Shown: positions 6,693 through 14,360 of the stretch, piece after piece
Layout: each line of letters begins with the position of its first letter
How positions within the stretch are numbered: the stretch's first letter is position 1
NCBI GenBank assembly: GCA_045594885.1
Contig: JAZNZJ010000049.1
Span: forward strand, 1 to 24,969
Length of the DNA: 24,969 bases
Source: Fimenecus sp045594885
Lineage (GTDB): Bacteria; Bacillota; Clostridia; Oscillospirales; Acutalibacteraceae
Direction: 5' to 3'
The notes under the pieces: model-generated
Told to the model about the DNA's origin: nothing
The model's input: the letters and a program-made list of their open reading frames with translations, nothing else
The model's database searches: none
Made by a program: the position numbers and the translations under genes

Positions 6693-7976
6693 TTATTTTA
6701 TGAGCTTTTCAACATCAGAAAGTCTTATACGTTTTGACACAATAAAGGTCTTTCGTTTTTGTTTGCCTTTATCGGTATCATATTTTCCGACTTCTTTTTC
6801 TTCGGGTGAGAAAATGCCATAGGACGATGTAACAACTGTACCGTCTTTGAGCACTACATTTCCGCAATAACCCGTATCCGCATTGGCGCTGAGTGAAGGC
6901 ACTTTCTGATGGTCAAGATATGTATGAGCAATTTTAATTCTGTACTGACCTTCATTACAATTTTTAAGGTCATCATAAGTACCTACCCAAGCAATCCAGC
7001 CTTCAGAATACCAATTTTTCATACCGCCGTCTTTTCGCATTTTCTTAACCATTCTTTTGTTTCTCTCAATTGAACGGAAAGTAATAAAAAGTCTGCCGTC
7101 GGGCAACCATTCGGCTTTATGACGTTCACCATTGAGAGTAATGGGGGCTTCTATCGGCCTTGACCAATTTTCACCCTCATCGGTTGAAAAGAAAAGAAGG
7201 CTTGTATTTCTCTTTTTATTGCAACGAGCAATAAGACAAAGTTCGTCACCCATTCCACACTCTGAACGGATACACTCAACCTCACAAATTCCTGCATAGG
7301 TTTCAATATCACGATATTCTGTTAAATATGGTTCGGGCTTTGACCAGTCGTATTCTCCGTTTTCATCAAAAGTGAGAATTGTTTTATAATTTACAAAGTT
7401 ATGGTCGTGAAAAATTCCCATCCATTTGTCAACAAACTCACCATTTTCTTTAAGTCGGGTAAGTGATGCCATTGCAACAATTGGAATTAACGGCATTTCA
7501 CTTTCATTATCCCAAAAGCGTTTAAATTCTGTCCAACTCTTGCCCTCATCAAGAGAGATTGAACTGTTAAAACCTTTAGGAGTTGACATTCCCGGCCATT
7601 TGGAGTTTGCAGAAATCAAAATCAGTTTTTCTTCACCGTTTTTGAATTGCAAACGATAAACAGTTGGTGTTTCAAGAGATTTTTCCCAACTTTTCGGTTG
7701 ATTTTCAATCTCTTTAGTATATGTTACTCCACCGTCATCACTGATTTTTGACAAAATCGCACCCTTGCCGTGTCCTTGTGGATAAAATGTAAGAATATCA
7801 CCATTATTCAAAAGAACGGAATCGGGATGCCCAAGATATGCACTGCTATCATCAACAATAGTATATTCAAAAAGATAATCAAGCCCTTCTGAAATATTTT
7901 CAGGCTTAATGCTCAAATCCACAAGAGGAATTTTGTAATAATCAACCTTGCCGGGAAATGGCTTTTTATAAAACAT
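6693..7976 (-). CDS. Sialidase-like (BNR/Asp-box) six-bladed propeller protein, cytosolic
   Basis: 427 residues with three Asp-box motifs typical of sialidase-fold beta-propellers: SDDGGVTY (79-86), SLDEGKSW (141-148) and STDEGENW (264-271). No signal peptide or membrane segment is seen, so it is probably cytoplasmic. The N-terminal (F/Y)RIP motif of classical sialidases is not evident, although candidate substrate arginines exist (R251 in ARCNKKR, R301 in FRS). Its start is two bases after the stop of the ROK kinase gene, with GGAG inside the end of that gene, so the two are co-expressed. The pair suggests intracellular hydrolysis of an imported sialoside or related glycoside followed by sugar phosphorylation. 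The substrate cannot be decided from the sequence. A non-sialidase glycoside hydrolase or carbohydrate-binding propeller is possible. Confidence 0.75.
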   Translation of the reverse strand: MFYKKPFPGKVDYYKIPLVDLSIKPENISEGLDYLFEYTIVDDSSAYLGHPDSVLLNNGDILTFYPQGHGKGAILSKISDDGGVTYTKEIENQPKSWEKSLETPTVYRLQFKNGEEKLILISANSKWPGMSTPKGFNSSISLDEGKSWTEFKRFWDNESEMPLIPIVAMASLTRLKENGEFVDKWMGIFHDHNFVNYKTILTFDENGEYDWSKPEPYLTEYRDIETYAGICEVECIRSECGMGDELCLIARCNKKRNTSLLFFSTDEGENWSRPIEAPITLNGERHKAEWLPDGRLFITFRSIERNKRMVKKMRKDGGMKNWYSEGWIAWVGTYDDLKNCNEGQYRIKIAHTYLDHQKVPSLSANADTGYCGNVVLKDGTVVTSSYGIFSPEEKEVGKYDTDKGKQKRKTFIVSKRIRLSDVEKLIK

Positions 7977-7978
7977 AA

Positions 7979-8884
7979 TTACTTACTCCAGTTTTTAAGA
8001 CGTTCACTTGCAAGCCATGCAGCACCGAGCATACCTGCCTTATTGCGAAGCTGTGCTTTTTCAATTCTCACATGCTTGTAGTTTGGCTCAAGCTGTGCAT
8101 CAACTTTTTCACGAATATCATGAATAAGCAAATCTTCAGCCATAATTCCACCACCAAGCACAATAAGACTTGGATTGAAAATATAACAAAGGTTACGAAG
8201 TCCCAATGCAATTTCATCTTCCCACTTGTCAATTTCTTCCTTGATGATAGGATTTTCAAGATTTTCGGGTTCAAAAATTTCTCTGCCATTCATTGGTTTG
8301 CCCATACGTTCTGAAACCGAATTTGTGAAAACTCGACAAGCTGCATAAGCCTCGTAGCAACCAATTCTACCGCAAGTACAAGGTCTGCCGTCTTTATGAG
8401 TTGCCATATGACCAAATTCGCCACCTGCATATTTTGAACCACGATAAACATCACCATTAATATAAATGCAACCACCCACACCTGTACCGTAGGTAAGACA
8501 GAGAAAATCATTTTCTCCACGAGCCGCACCAAAATGAGCCTCACCAATTGCAGCACAGTTAACATCATTATCAACCGCAACGGGTACATTGAATTTTGCC
8601 TCAAATTCACCACGAAGGTTTGAATGGTTGTAATTTGGAATATTGCCTACACCGTCATGAATAACACCATTTGCAAAATCTACCTGACCGGCCGTAGAAA
8701 TGCCGATTGCATCATACTGACCTTCATACTCCTTGAGTTTTGCCTCCATAGCTCTCATAACCATATTGTCAGTATCTTTATAGGTGTTTGTAGGGAATTC
8801 TTCTGAAAAAAGAACATTAAAATTCTCATCAACAAGACCGAATTTAATCGCTGTTCCACCAACGTCAAAAGCAATAATTTTCAT
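7979..8884 (-). CDS. ROK-family sugar kinase
   Basis: A cytosolic ATP-dependent sugar kinase (301 residues). The ATP phosphate motif is DVGGT (7-11), the catalytic aspartate is D107 in VDNDVN, and the ROK signature region includes GEFGHM with the zinc motif CTCGRIGC (C169, C171, C176, with H159 as a probable ligand). No helix-turn-helix is present, so it is a kinase rather than a ROK repressor. The ATG at 8884 is chosen because AAGGAGA lies eight bases upstream. An in-frame TTG at 8908 lies upstream of that site and has none of its own. It leads an operon with a sialidase-like gene, so N-acetylmannosamine or another amino-sugar is an attractive substrate, but glucokinase activity is equally compatible with the motifs. 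Confidence 0.9.
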   Translation of the reverse strand: MKIIAFDVGGTAIKFGLVDENFNVLFSEEFPTNTYKDTDNMVMRAMEAKLKEYEGQYDAIGISTAGQVDFANGVIHDGVGNIPNYNHSNLRGEFEAKFNVPVAVDNDVNCAAIGEAHFGAARGENDFLCLTYGTGVGGCIYINGDVYRGSKYAGGEFGHMATHKDGRPCTCGRIGCYEAYAACRVFTNSVSERMGKPMNGREIFEPENLENPIIKEEIDKWEDEIALGLRNLCYIFNPSLIVLGGGIMAEDLLIHDIREKVDAQLEPNYKHVRIEKAQLRNKAGMLGAAWLASERLKNWSK

Positions 8885-8927
8885 AACAGTTGTCTCCTTA
8901 CCACTCAATAGTATCTATCAATTTAAT

Positions 8928-8941
8928 ATTATTGCAATAAT
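8928..8941. promoter_or_regulatory. Operator-like palindrome at the ROK-operon promoter
   Basis: ATTATTGCAATAAT is a perfect 14-bp palindrome that overlaps the last bases of the -10 box and the predicted transcription start of the kinase operon. This is the usual position for a repressor site. The regulator is unknown. Confidence 0.4.
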
Positions 8942-8968
8942 TATATAGTATTTTTCACTCTTTTACAA
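8940..8968 (-). promoter_or_regulatory. Sigma-A promoter of the ROK-sialidase operon
   Basis: On the minus strand: TTGTAA (8968-8963), 17-bp spacer, TATAAT (8945-8940). The predicted leader is about 50 nt. Confidence 0.7.
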
Positions 8969-9053
8969 TAAAAAATCAAAAAAAGTTATTAAAGTGATAA
9001 TAAATCTTTTCGCGTAATAAATTTGTCAAATTTATGAATTTTCAAATTAGGTC

Positions 9054-9082
9054 TTGTATATTTTAATAAAATAGTATAAAAT
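9054..9082 (+). promoter_or_regulatory. Promoter of the parvulin gene
   Basis: TTGTAT (9054-9059), 17-bp spacer, TAAAAT (9077-9082). An inverted repeat, ATAGGTGTAC at 9081-9090 and GTGTGCCTAT at 9103-9112, overlaps the -10 end and start site and could be an operator. Confidence 0.55.
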
Positions 9083-9169
9083 AGGTGTACTAATGTAAAA
9101 AAGTGTGCCTATTTTTTATATTCTTTTTTACAGATAAACGTAAATCAATTTTAAAAGGTGGTTTTTCCT

Positions 9170-10888
9170 ATGGAAAACAACAAGAATCAGGCGGAGCTTT
9201 ACCGTGAACAGAGAAAAGAAAGACTTGCAAAGGCAGCGGCTAAAAGTGCAAGTAAATCTCCTAAAGCAAAAAAAGCAAAGAAGATTGTTACTAAGGTTAT
9301 TGCAATTGTACTTGCTGTAGTGATCGGCTTGGGTGCAATTTTCGCAACACTCAATTTCTTTGGTGTGCCTCAGAAAGCAATCAAAATCACTGTAGCTGAC
9401 CAAGACTACAAAATCTCACTTGCTGAATACGGCTATTACTATTATAGTATTTCAATGCAGTATTTACAGACAGCACTTCAGTATGATTCATATGGCGAGG
9501 GTATGGGTCTTCAGCTCACAGGCTATGACTACAAAAAGACTCCCGCAAATCAGGAATACACTGAAGACCATGCTTCTAAAACAGGTATTTCACTTGAGGA
9601 CATTGGTAATCCTGAAAATCCAACTTGGGAAGATGTATTCCAGCACGTTGCAGTAATGCAGCTTATCCAGATTAAGCACTACGCAAAACTTGCTGTTGAA
9701 AACAATATTGAGCTTACTGAGACAGAAACAAAAACAATCGACTCAACTATTGAGAATTGGGAAAAAGAAGCTAAACAGAACGATTATTCTCTTGACAGAT
9801 ATCTTCATACACAAATCGGTAAGGGTATGACAGAAAAACTCTTCCGTCAGATGCTCACAGATGATGCACTTGCAAATGCGTATATCACAAAGATTCAGGA
9901 TGATACTCTCGCTGCAGTTACAGAAGAACAGATTAACACAAGATATGAATCTGATAAAGATGCTTTTGATGTTGTTGACGTAAGAGCTTTTGTTGTTAAT
10001 GAAAAGCACGTCAATGTTACTAACGAAGCAACTGCTGACGAAAAGAAAGCTGAAATCAAGGCTTATGCTGATAAATTCCTTGCAGCCGTTACTGATGAGG
10101 CTTCATTCATTGCACAGGCTAAGGCAGCAATTCTTACTGCTGACAACAAGAGTGAAGATGACGGCGATGCTTCAACACTTATTTCAAAGGCTACATATGC
10201 TTCATTTGAAGAAACAAGTGAAGAACTTGCAAAGTGGATTTATGACGATGCAAGAAAGGTTGGCGACAAAACTGTTGTAGTTGATGAAGACGGCAACTGC
10301 CACGTTGTACTCATTAAGGCTCTTCCATATAAAGATATGACTACAAGCTCAAGTGATGTAAGACATATCCTTATTAAGTTCCCTGATAAGACAACGGATG
10401 CTGACGGCAAAGAAGTTGCACTCACAACAGCACAGAAGAACGAAACAAAAGCTAAGGCTCAAGAAATTCTCGACGAATATCTTAAAAACCCAACTGAAGA
10501 AAACTTCATTGAACTTACAAAGAAGCATACTGCTGACGTTAATGAAGAAGGCAAACCCAACAACGACGGACTTTACGAAAAAGTTTCTGATAATGGTCAG
10601 TATGTTGCAAACTTTACAAACTGGGCAATTGACTCAACACGTAAGCCCGGCGAAACCGGTCTTGTTGAATCAGACTATGGTTACCATATTATGTACTATG
10701 TAAAGGCAAACGAGCCTACTTGGTACGAAACAGTTAAGAATGCAATCTATTCAGAAGAACTTGTCAAGAAGACTGACGATGTTGTTAACCCAATCGTTGA
10801 AAATACAAAATATGACTCAATTTTTGTAACTTGGGAAACAAACGAACAGAATGAAAAAATTGCATTGATTATTGCTAACAATTTCTAA
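9170..10888 (+). CDS. Membrane-anchored parvulin-type peptidyl-prolyl isomerase (PrsA/SurA-like)
   Basis: An extracytoplasmic foldase of 572 residues. A highly basic cytoplasmic N-terminus (residues 1-38, rich in Lys/Arg/Ala) is followed by one membrane segment (VIAIVLAVVIGLGAIFATL, ~43-61) with no lipobox cysteine. The protein is therefore held by a signal anchor rather than being a lipoprotein like Bacillus PrsA. Residues ~70-390 form a SurA/trigger-factor-like helical chaperone region. The parvulin domain starts at DVRHILIKF (about residue 396) and runs through DYGYHIMYYVK, the conserved C-terminal strand. The ATG at 9170 has AAGGTGG eight bases upstream. It is a single-gene unit with its own promoter and terminator. 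Confidence 0.88.
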   Translation: MENNKNQAELYREQRKERLAKAAAKSASKSPKAKKAKKIVTKVIAIVLAVVIGLGAIFATLNFFGVPQKAIKITVADQDYKISLAEYGYYYYSISMQYLQTALQYDSYGEGMGLQLTGYDYKKTPANQEYTEDHASKTGISLEDIGNPENPTWEDVFQHVAVMQLIQIKHYAKLAVENNIELTETETKTIDSTIENWEKEAKQNDYSLDRYLHTQIGKGMTEKLFRQMLTDDALANAYITKIQDDTLAAVTEEQINTRYESDKDAFDVVDVRAFVVNEKHVNVTNEATADEKKAEIKAYADKFLAAVTDEASFIAQAKAAILTADNKSEDDGDASTLISKATYASFEETSEELAKWIYDDARKVGDKTVVVDEDGNCHVVLIKALPYKDMTTSSSDVRHILIKFPDKTTDADGKEVALTTAQKNETKAKAQEILDEYLKNPTEENFIELTKKHTADVNEEGKPNNDGLYEKVSDNGQYVANFTNWAIDSTRKPGETGLVESDYGYHIMYYVKANEPTWYETVKNAIYSEELVKKTDDVVNPIVENTKYDSIFVTWETNEQNEKIALIIANNF

Positions 10889-10907
10889 TTGAAGCATACA
10901 TAAAACT

Positions 10908-10947
10908 ATCCCCTTACTCGATTGAGTAAGGGGATTTGTTCTGTCTT
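10908..10947 (+). terminator. Terminator of the parvulin gene
   Basis: ATCCCCTTACTC, loop GATT, GAGTAAGGGGAT: a perfect 12-bp stem ending at 10935, then a T-rich run. It lies between two convergent genes and may also slow transcription from the right, although the T-run on that side is short. Confidence 0.85.
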
Positions 10948-10948
10948 T

Positions 10949-12091
10949 TTATTTCTTTTTATTTTTCTTAATCAATTTATAAACACCTATTGCAGAGCCC
11001 AAAGCAGCGGCAATTGGCAAAACCTTTGTTTTTGCAAGGTATTTAACTGAGTCAACACTTGTTGGTGCATAGGTATAAAAGCCGTGCTTCAACTTGCTGC
11101 CTATGTCAAAGTTTTCTAAATCTTCAACGGTGAATGTTGTGGTTGTAAAATCAGCAGGATTACTCTCATCAAAATCGAAAAGACGTACTCCTCTCTTTTT
11201 GCCGGGTCCGTAAACATTGAAACCACAGCCCTGAGTGTATCCCATTTTCATTCCGTTATATTCACCCACAAAAGAATTGTTATGGTCGTGACCAAAGAAC
11301 ATTGCAAACACATCGCCTTTTTCATTCATCACGTCGAACTGTCCGCCATTTTCTTCAGGGATACTTGGTGTTTCGCCACAGAATGAACGGTCATCAATAG
11401 CCACTCTTTCGGGATTCATACCGTAATATTTACCTGCGTATTCTCTAAAGCCCTGCGCCGCCCCCTCTGTGCCCTTTGGCACTTCGATGAGTAATTCATA
11501 AATTTCGGGCACGGGAATATGCTGAAATACAATTGACGGCACATACTCGCCGTTTTCTTCTTTCAACCGTTCACGTGTCTGCTTGTACCATTCAAGCTGA
11601 TTTTCATGCACATGGTCACAAGTGCCGTCAAGAGTTGCTGTAAGACTGTCCACAAGATAAACATTGAGTTTTGTTTTACCGTCTTCGCCCTTGATTTCAA
11701 GATTATGGTTACAATAGCCCTCAATTTCATCATCAGCATTATATGCCACACAATTTGAATGACTCTTGTAAATTTCAAATTGTTCTTTTTTTGAGATTGA
11801 AAATGCTTGGTCATCGTGATTACCGAAAACAAATGTGAACGGTATTCCCGTTTCTGCAAGTGGGGCTAAAAATGAATTTATGCAGGTCATAACCTTATCT
11901 TTTGCGTTACCGCCAAAAAGATAAAAACCGTAGCCTTTAATTTGGTCACCTGTAAATACCACAAGGTCGGGCTTTGTTGCCTTTAATGCGTCACGTATAA
12001 AACGCACAGTTGCGTCAGAGGTTTTCTGTGTATCTTGGACGTCAGCAATCTGCATTATTCTAAATTTGCCATTGTTGAATTTTAAAGTCAT
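10949..12091 (-). CDS. Calcineurin-like metallophosphoesterase with C-terminal membrane anchor
   Basis: A 380-residue phosphoesterase of the calcineurin-like superfamily. Metal-site motifs are IADVQD (D17), GDQ (48-50), GNHDD (90-94), QHIP (H191) and GHDH (267-270). The first motif is D-x-Q where many relatives have D-x-H. The C-terminus has a hydrophobic stretch (VLPIAAALGSAIGVYKLI, ~357-374) followed by a lysine tail. This suggests that the protein is tail-anchored with its catalytic domain in the cytoplasm, as there is no signal peptide. The ATG at 12091 is preferred because GGTGAT lies four bases upstream. A GTG at 12100 has no site of its own. The substrate is unknown. It is monocistronic, with its own promoter. 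Confidence 0.85.
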   Translation of the reverse strand: MTLKFNNGKFRIMQIADVQDTQKTSDATVRFIRDALKATKPDLVVFTGDQIKGYGFYLFGGNAKDKVMTCINSFLAPLAETGIPFTFVFGNHDDQAFSISKKEQFEIYKSHSNCVAYNADDEIEGYCNHNLEIKGEDGKTKLNVYLVDSLTATLDGTCDHVHENQLEWYKQTRERLKEENGEYVPSIVFQHIPVPEIYELLIEVPKGTEGAAQGFREYAGKYYGMNPERVAIDDRSFCGETPSIPEENGGQFDVMNEKGDVFAMFFGHDHNNSFVGEYNGMKMGYTQGCGFNVYGPGKKRGVRLFDFDESNPADFTTTTFTVEDLENFDIGSKLKHGFYTYAPTSVDSVKYLAKTKVLPIAAALGSAIGVYKLIKKNKKK

Positions 12092-12107
12092 ATCTATCAC
12101 CGATATT

Positions 12108-12136
12108 ATTATAACAAAAACAAATCATATATTCAA
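12108..12136 (-). promoter_or_regulatory. Sigma-A promoter of the metallophosphoesterase gene
   Basis: Minus strand: TTGAAT (12136-12131), 17-bp spacer, TATAAT (12113-12108). The leader would be only about 10 nt but still includes the GGTGAT ribosome site. Confidence 0.7.
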
Positions 12137-12156
12137 CAATATAAAAACAATTCAAT

Positions 12157-12356
12157 AAAATTGAATTTGTTGGGGATATTAAATTTTTTTCCGCCCCATC
12201 TTTGAGGGGGCTGTCACGAGTGCAGCGAGTGACTGGGGGAGTAACTCCCTCCGTCATTTTTTTGCGAAAATGCCACCTCCCTCAATGATGGAGGAAACGG
12301 GTCGTCGTGGACGCCGACCCCTACGAAAACAATCCTACAAACCCCAATTATCAAAA
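12157..12356. repeat. Composite non-coding repeat element
   Basis: This fills most of the gap between the metallophosphoesterase and pckG and has no coding capacity. The left end AAAATTGAATTTGTTGGGG (12157-12175) is identical to the reverse complement of 24785-24803. Inside are several palindromes: CCCC-atctttga-GGGG near 12193, GTCAC..GTGAC (12213-12233), GGGAGT-A-ACTCCC (12237-12249) and a CCTCC..GGAGG hairpin (12277-12294). At 12298-12324 there is a GGGTCG..CGACCC unit ending in CCCTAC, related to the units at 16968 and 24698. The right end, near 12337, resembles the ends of the 4737 element. Probably a mobilised or nested MITE-like sequence. Confidence 0.55.
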
Positions 12357-12382
12357 CAAAAAACGGAGCCGAAGCTCCGTTT
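12352..12382 (-). terminator. Terminator of pckG
   Basis: Minus strand: AAACGGAGC, UUCG tetraloop, GCTCCGTTT, followed by TTTTGTTTT. A perfect 9-bp stem 17 bases after the pckG stop. Confidence 0.92.
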
Positions 12383-12399
12383 CTTTTTTATGATTTATC

Positions 12400-14190
12400 T
12401 TATTTAAGATTTGCCTTGAGAGTTTCAAGCTCTGCTTTGAGTGTTTCAGGAAGTCTGTCACCGAATTTTGCATAGAATTCTGCGATACCTTCTGCTTCAG
12501 TAGCCCAAAGAGTCTTATCAACGTCAAGAATGCTTTCAAGTGATTCAACTGAAACTTCACCTTCAAGACCTTCAAGGTTGATGTCTTTAGCATATGGCAA
12601 GTAACCGATTGCTGTTTCTTGAGCATCAACTTCGCCATCACAACGTTTGATAATCCATTCAAGAACACGAAGATTGTCACCAAAGCCCGGCCACATAAAG
12701 TTGCCTTCGTCGTCTTTTCTAAACCAGTTAACATTGAAGATTTTTGGTGCTTTGTCAGCATCAAGAGTCTTACCAATGTCAATCCAGTGCTGCCAGTAGT
12801 CACCCATATTGTAACCGCAGAATGGAAGCATAGCCATTGGGTCACGACGAACAACACCAACTGCACCTGCTGCTGCAGCAGTTGTTTCAGAAGCCATAAT
12901 TGAGCCTACGAATACACCGTGATTCCAGTCACGTGACTGATATACGAGTGGAGCAAGTTTTGCACGACGGCCACCGAATACGAATGCAGAAATTGGAACG
13001 CCTGCAGGATTTTCGAATTCAGAGCTGATGCATGGGCAGTTAACAGCGGGAGCTGTGAAACGGCTGTTAGGATGAGCGAGGTTTTTGCCCTCTGCCTTCC
13101 ATTCAACACCATTTGTCTTAATACCTGTCCATTCTTCTGCATTTACAGGAGGATTCTTGTCAAGACCTTCCCACCAAACTGTATTGTCGTCAAGATTACG
13201 AGCAACGTTTGTAAAGATTGTGCCCTTCTTTGTTGAAGCAAGAGCATTTGGGTTTGACTTAACATTTGTACCAGGTGCAACACCGAAGAAACCATTTTCA
13301 GGGTTGATAGCATAAAGACGACCGTCAGGACCTTTACGAATCCAAGAAATATCGTCACCTACGCACCATACTTTGTAACCCTTTGCAAGATAACCTTCGG
13401 GTGGAATAAGCATTGCAAGGTTTGTTTTACCACAAGCTGATGGGAAAGCAGCACAGATGTACTTAACTTCGCCCTTTGGATTTTCAATACCAAGAATGAG
13501 CATATGCTCTGCCTGCCAGCCTTCGTTCTTACCCTGATATGAAGCAATACGAAGAGCGAAGCACTTTTTACCGAGAAGAACGTTTCCGCCGTAACCTGAG
13601 TTAACTGAAATAATTGTGTTATCTTCAGGGAACTGGCAAATCCATCTCTTTTCAGGGTCGATGTCACACTTGCAGTGAAGACCACGAACCCAGTCATTAC
13701 TCTCGTCACCGAAAGCTTCCATAACCTTTGTGCCAACACGTGTCATAATAAGCATATTGAGTACAACATAGATTGAGTCTGTAAGCTCAATACCTACTTT
13801 TGCAAGAGGTGAACCAACAGGGCCCATTGAATAAGGGATAACATACATTGTTCTACCCTTGTAGCTGTCTTTAGCAATATCATAAAGCATTGCATATGCT
13901 TTTTCAGGGTCCATCCAATGATTTGTAGGACCAGCATCTTCTTCATTTTTTGAACAAATAAGAGTTCTGTCTTCAACACGAGCAACGTCTGTTGGGTGTG
14001 TTCTGTGATAATAGCAGTCAGGAAGAAGGTCCTGATTGAGTTTTACCATTTCACCTGTAGCACAAGCTTCTGCACGAAGTGCTTCTGTCTGCTCGTCTGA
14101 ACCGTCAATCCAAACAACTTTGTCAGGATTCACAAGTTCAATCTGCTTGTCAATCCACTCAAGAATTGACTTGTTCTTTGTGAGTGCCAT
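12400..14190 (-). CDS. pckG: Phosphoenolpyruvate carboxykinase (GTP)
   Basis: Interconverts oxaloacetate and PEP using GTP. It works either in gluconeogenesis or, in anaerobic gut bacteria, often in the carboxylating direction to conserve energy. 596 residues, the normal size for the GTP-dependent class (the ATP class is shorter and has a different P-loop). The kinase-1 loop is FPSACGKTN (249-257) with the reactive cysteine C253, and kinase-2 is VGDDISW (277-283). The N-terminal segments RTHPTDVARVEDRT (63-76) and IPYSMGPVGSPLAKVGIELTD are also class-specific. The start has AAGGAG nine bases upstream. It is monocistronic, with a strong promoter and a UUCG terminator, which points to high expression. 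Confidence 0.97.
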   Translation of the reverse strand: MALTKNKSILEWIDKQIELVNPDKVVWIDGSDEQTEALRAEACATGEMVKLNQDLLPDCYYHRTHPTDVARVEDRTLICSKNEEDAGPTNHWMDPEKAYAMLYDIAKDSYKGRTMYVIPYSMGPVGSPLAKVGIELTDSIYVVLNMLIMTRVGTKVMEAFGDESNDWVRGLHCKCDIDPEKRWICQFPEDNTIISVNSGYGGNVLLGKKCFALRIASYQGKNEGWQAEHMLILGIENPKGEVKYICAAFPSACGKTNLAMLIPPEGYLAKGYKVWCVGDDISWIRKGPDGRLYAINPENGFFGVAPGTNVKSNPNALASTKKGTIFTNVARNLDDNTVWWEGLDKNPPVNAEEWTGIKTNGVEWKAEGKNLAHPNSRFTAPAVNCPCISSEFENPAGVPISAFVFGGRRAKLAPLVYQSRDWNHGVFVGSIMASETTAAAAGAVGVVRRDPMAMLPFCGYNMGDYWQHWIDIGKTLDADKAPKIFNVNWFRKDDEGNFMWPGFGDNLRVLEWIIKRCDGEVDAQETAIGYLPYAKDINLEGLEGEVSVESLESILDVDKTLWATEAEGIAEFYAKFGDRLPETLKAELETLKANLK

Positions 14191-14258
14191 AATAGTTTAC
14201 TCCTTTATATAAAATTCAAATTGATACCAAAATAAGCCATTCTCACCTATTTTGAATA

Positions 14259-14287
14259 ATTATATAACAAATCCTGCAAATTTTCAA
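14259..14287 (-). promoter_or_regulatory. pckG: Strong sigma-A promoter of pckG
   Basis: Minus strand: TTGAAA (14287-14282), 17-bp spacer, TATAAT (14264-14259). The leader is about 60 nt. Confidence 0.8.
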
Positions 14288-14322
14288 TAGTTAAAATGAT
14301 AACAAATTGTCAATTAACTATT
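14286..14322. promoter_or_regulatory. Inverted repeat touching the pckG -35 box
   Basis: AATAGTTAA (14286-14294) and TTAACTATT (14314-14322) are perfect 9-bp arms separated by 19 bp. They begin at the upstream edge of the -35 box. An activator or repressor site is possible, but AT-rich arms of this size also occur by chance. Confidence 0.3.
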
Positions 14323-14360
14323 AATAAATTATGTGTATTATATATACAATAAAAATGTCT

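Noticed and set aside
9078..9120. Hairpin plus T-run after the parvulin promoter as an attenuator
   Set aside because: The 5' arm overlaps the -10 box, so it would not be in the transcript if the predicted start is right.
12157..12356. CRISPR-like repeat array
   Set aside because: The repeats are palindromic modules of different sequence with no regular repeat-spacer periodicity and no cas genes.
12351..13985. Several open frames overlapping pckG in other frames
   Set aside because: They are by-products of codon composition inside a strongly conserved enzyme gene.
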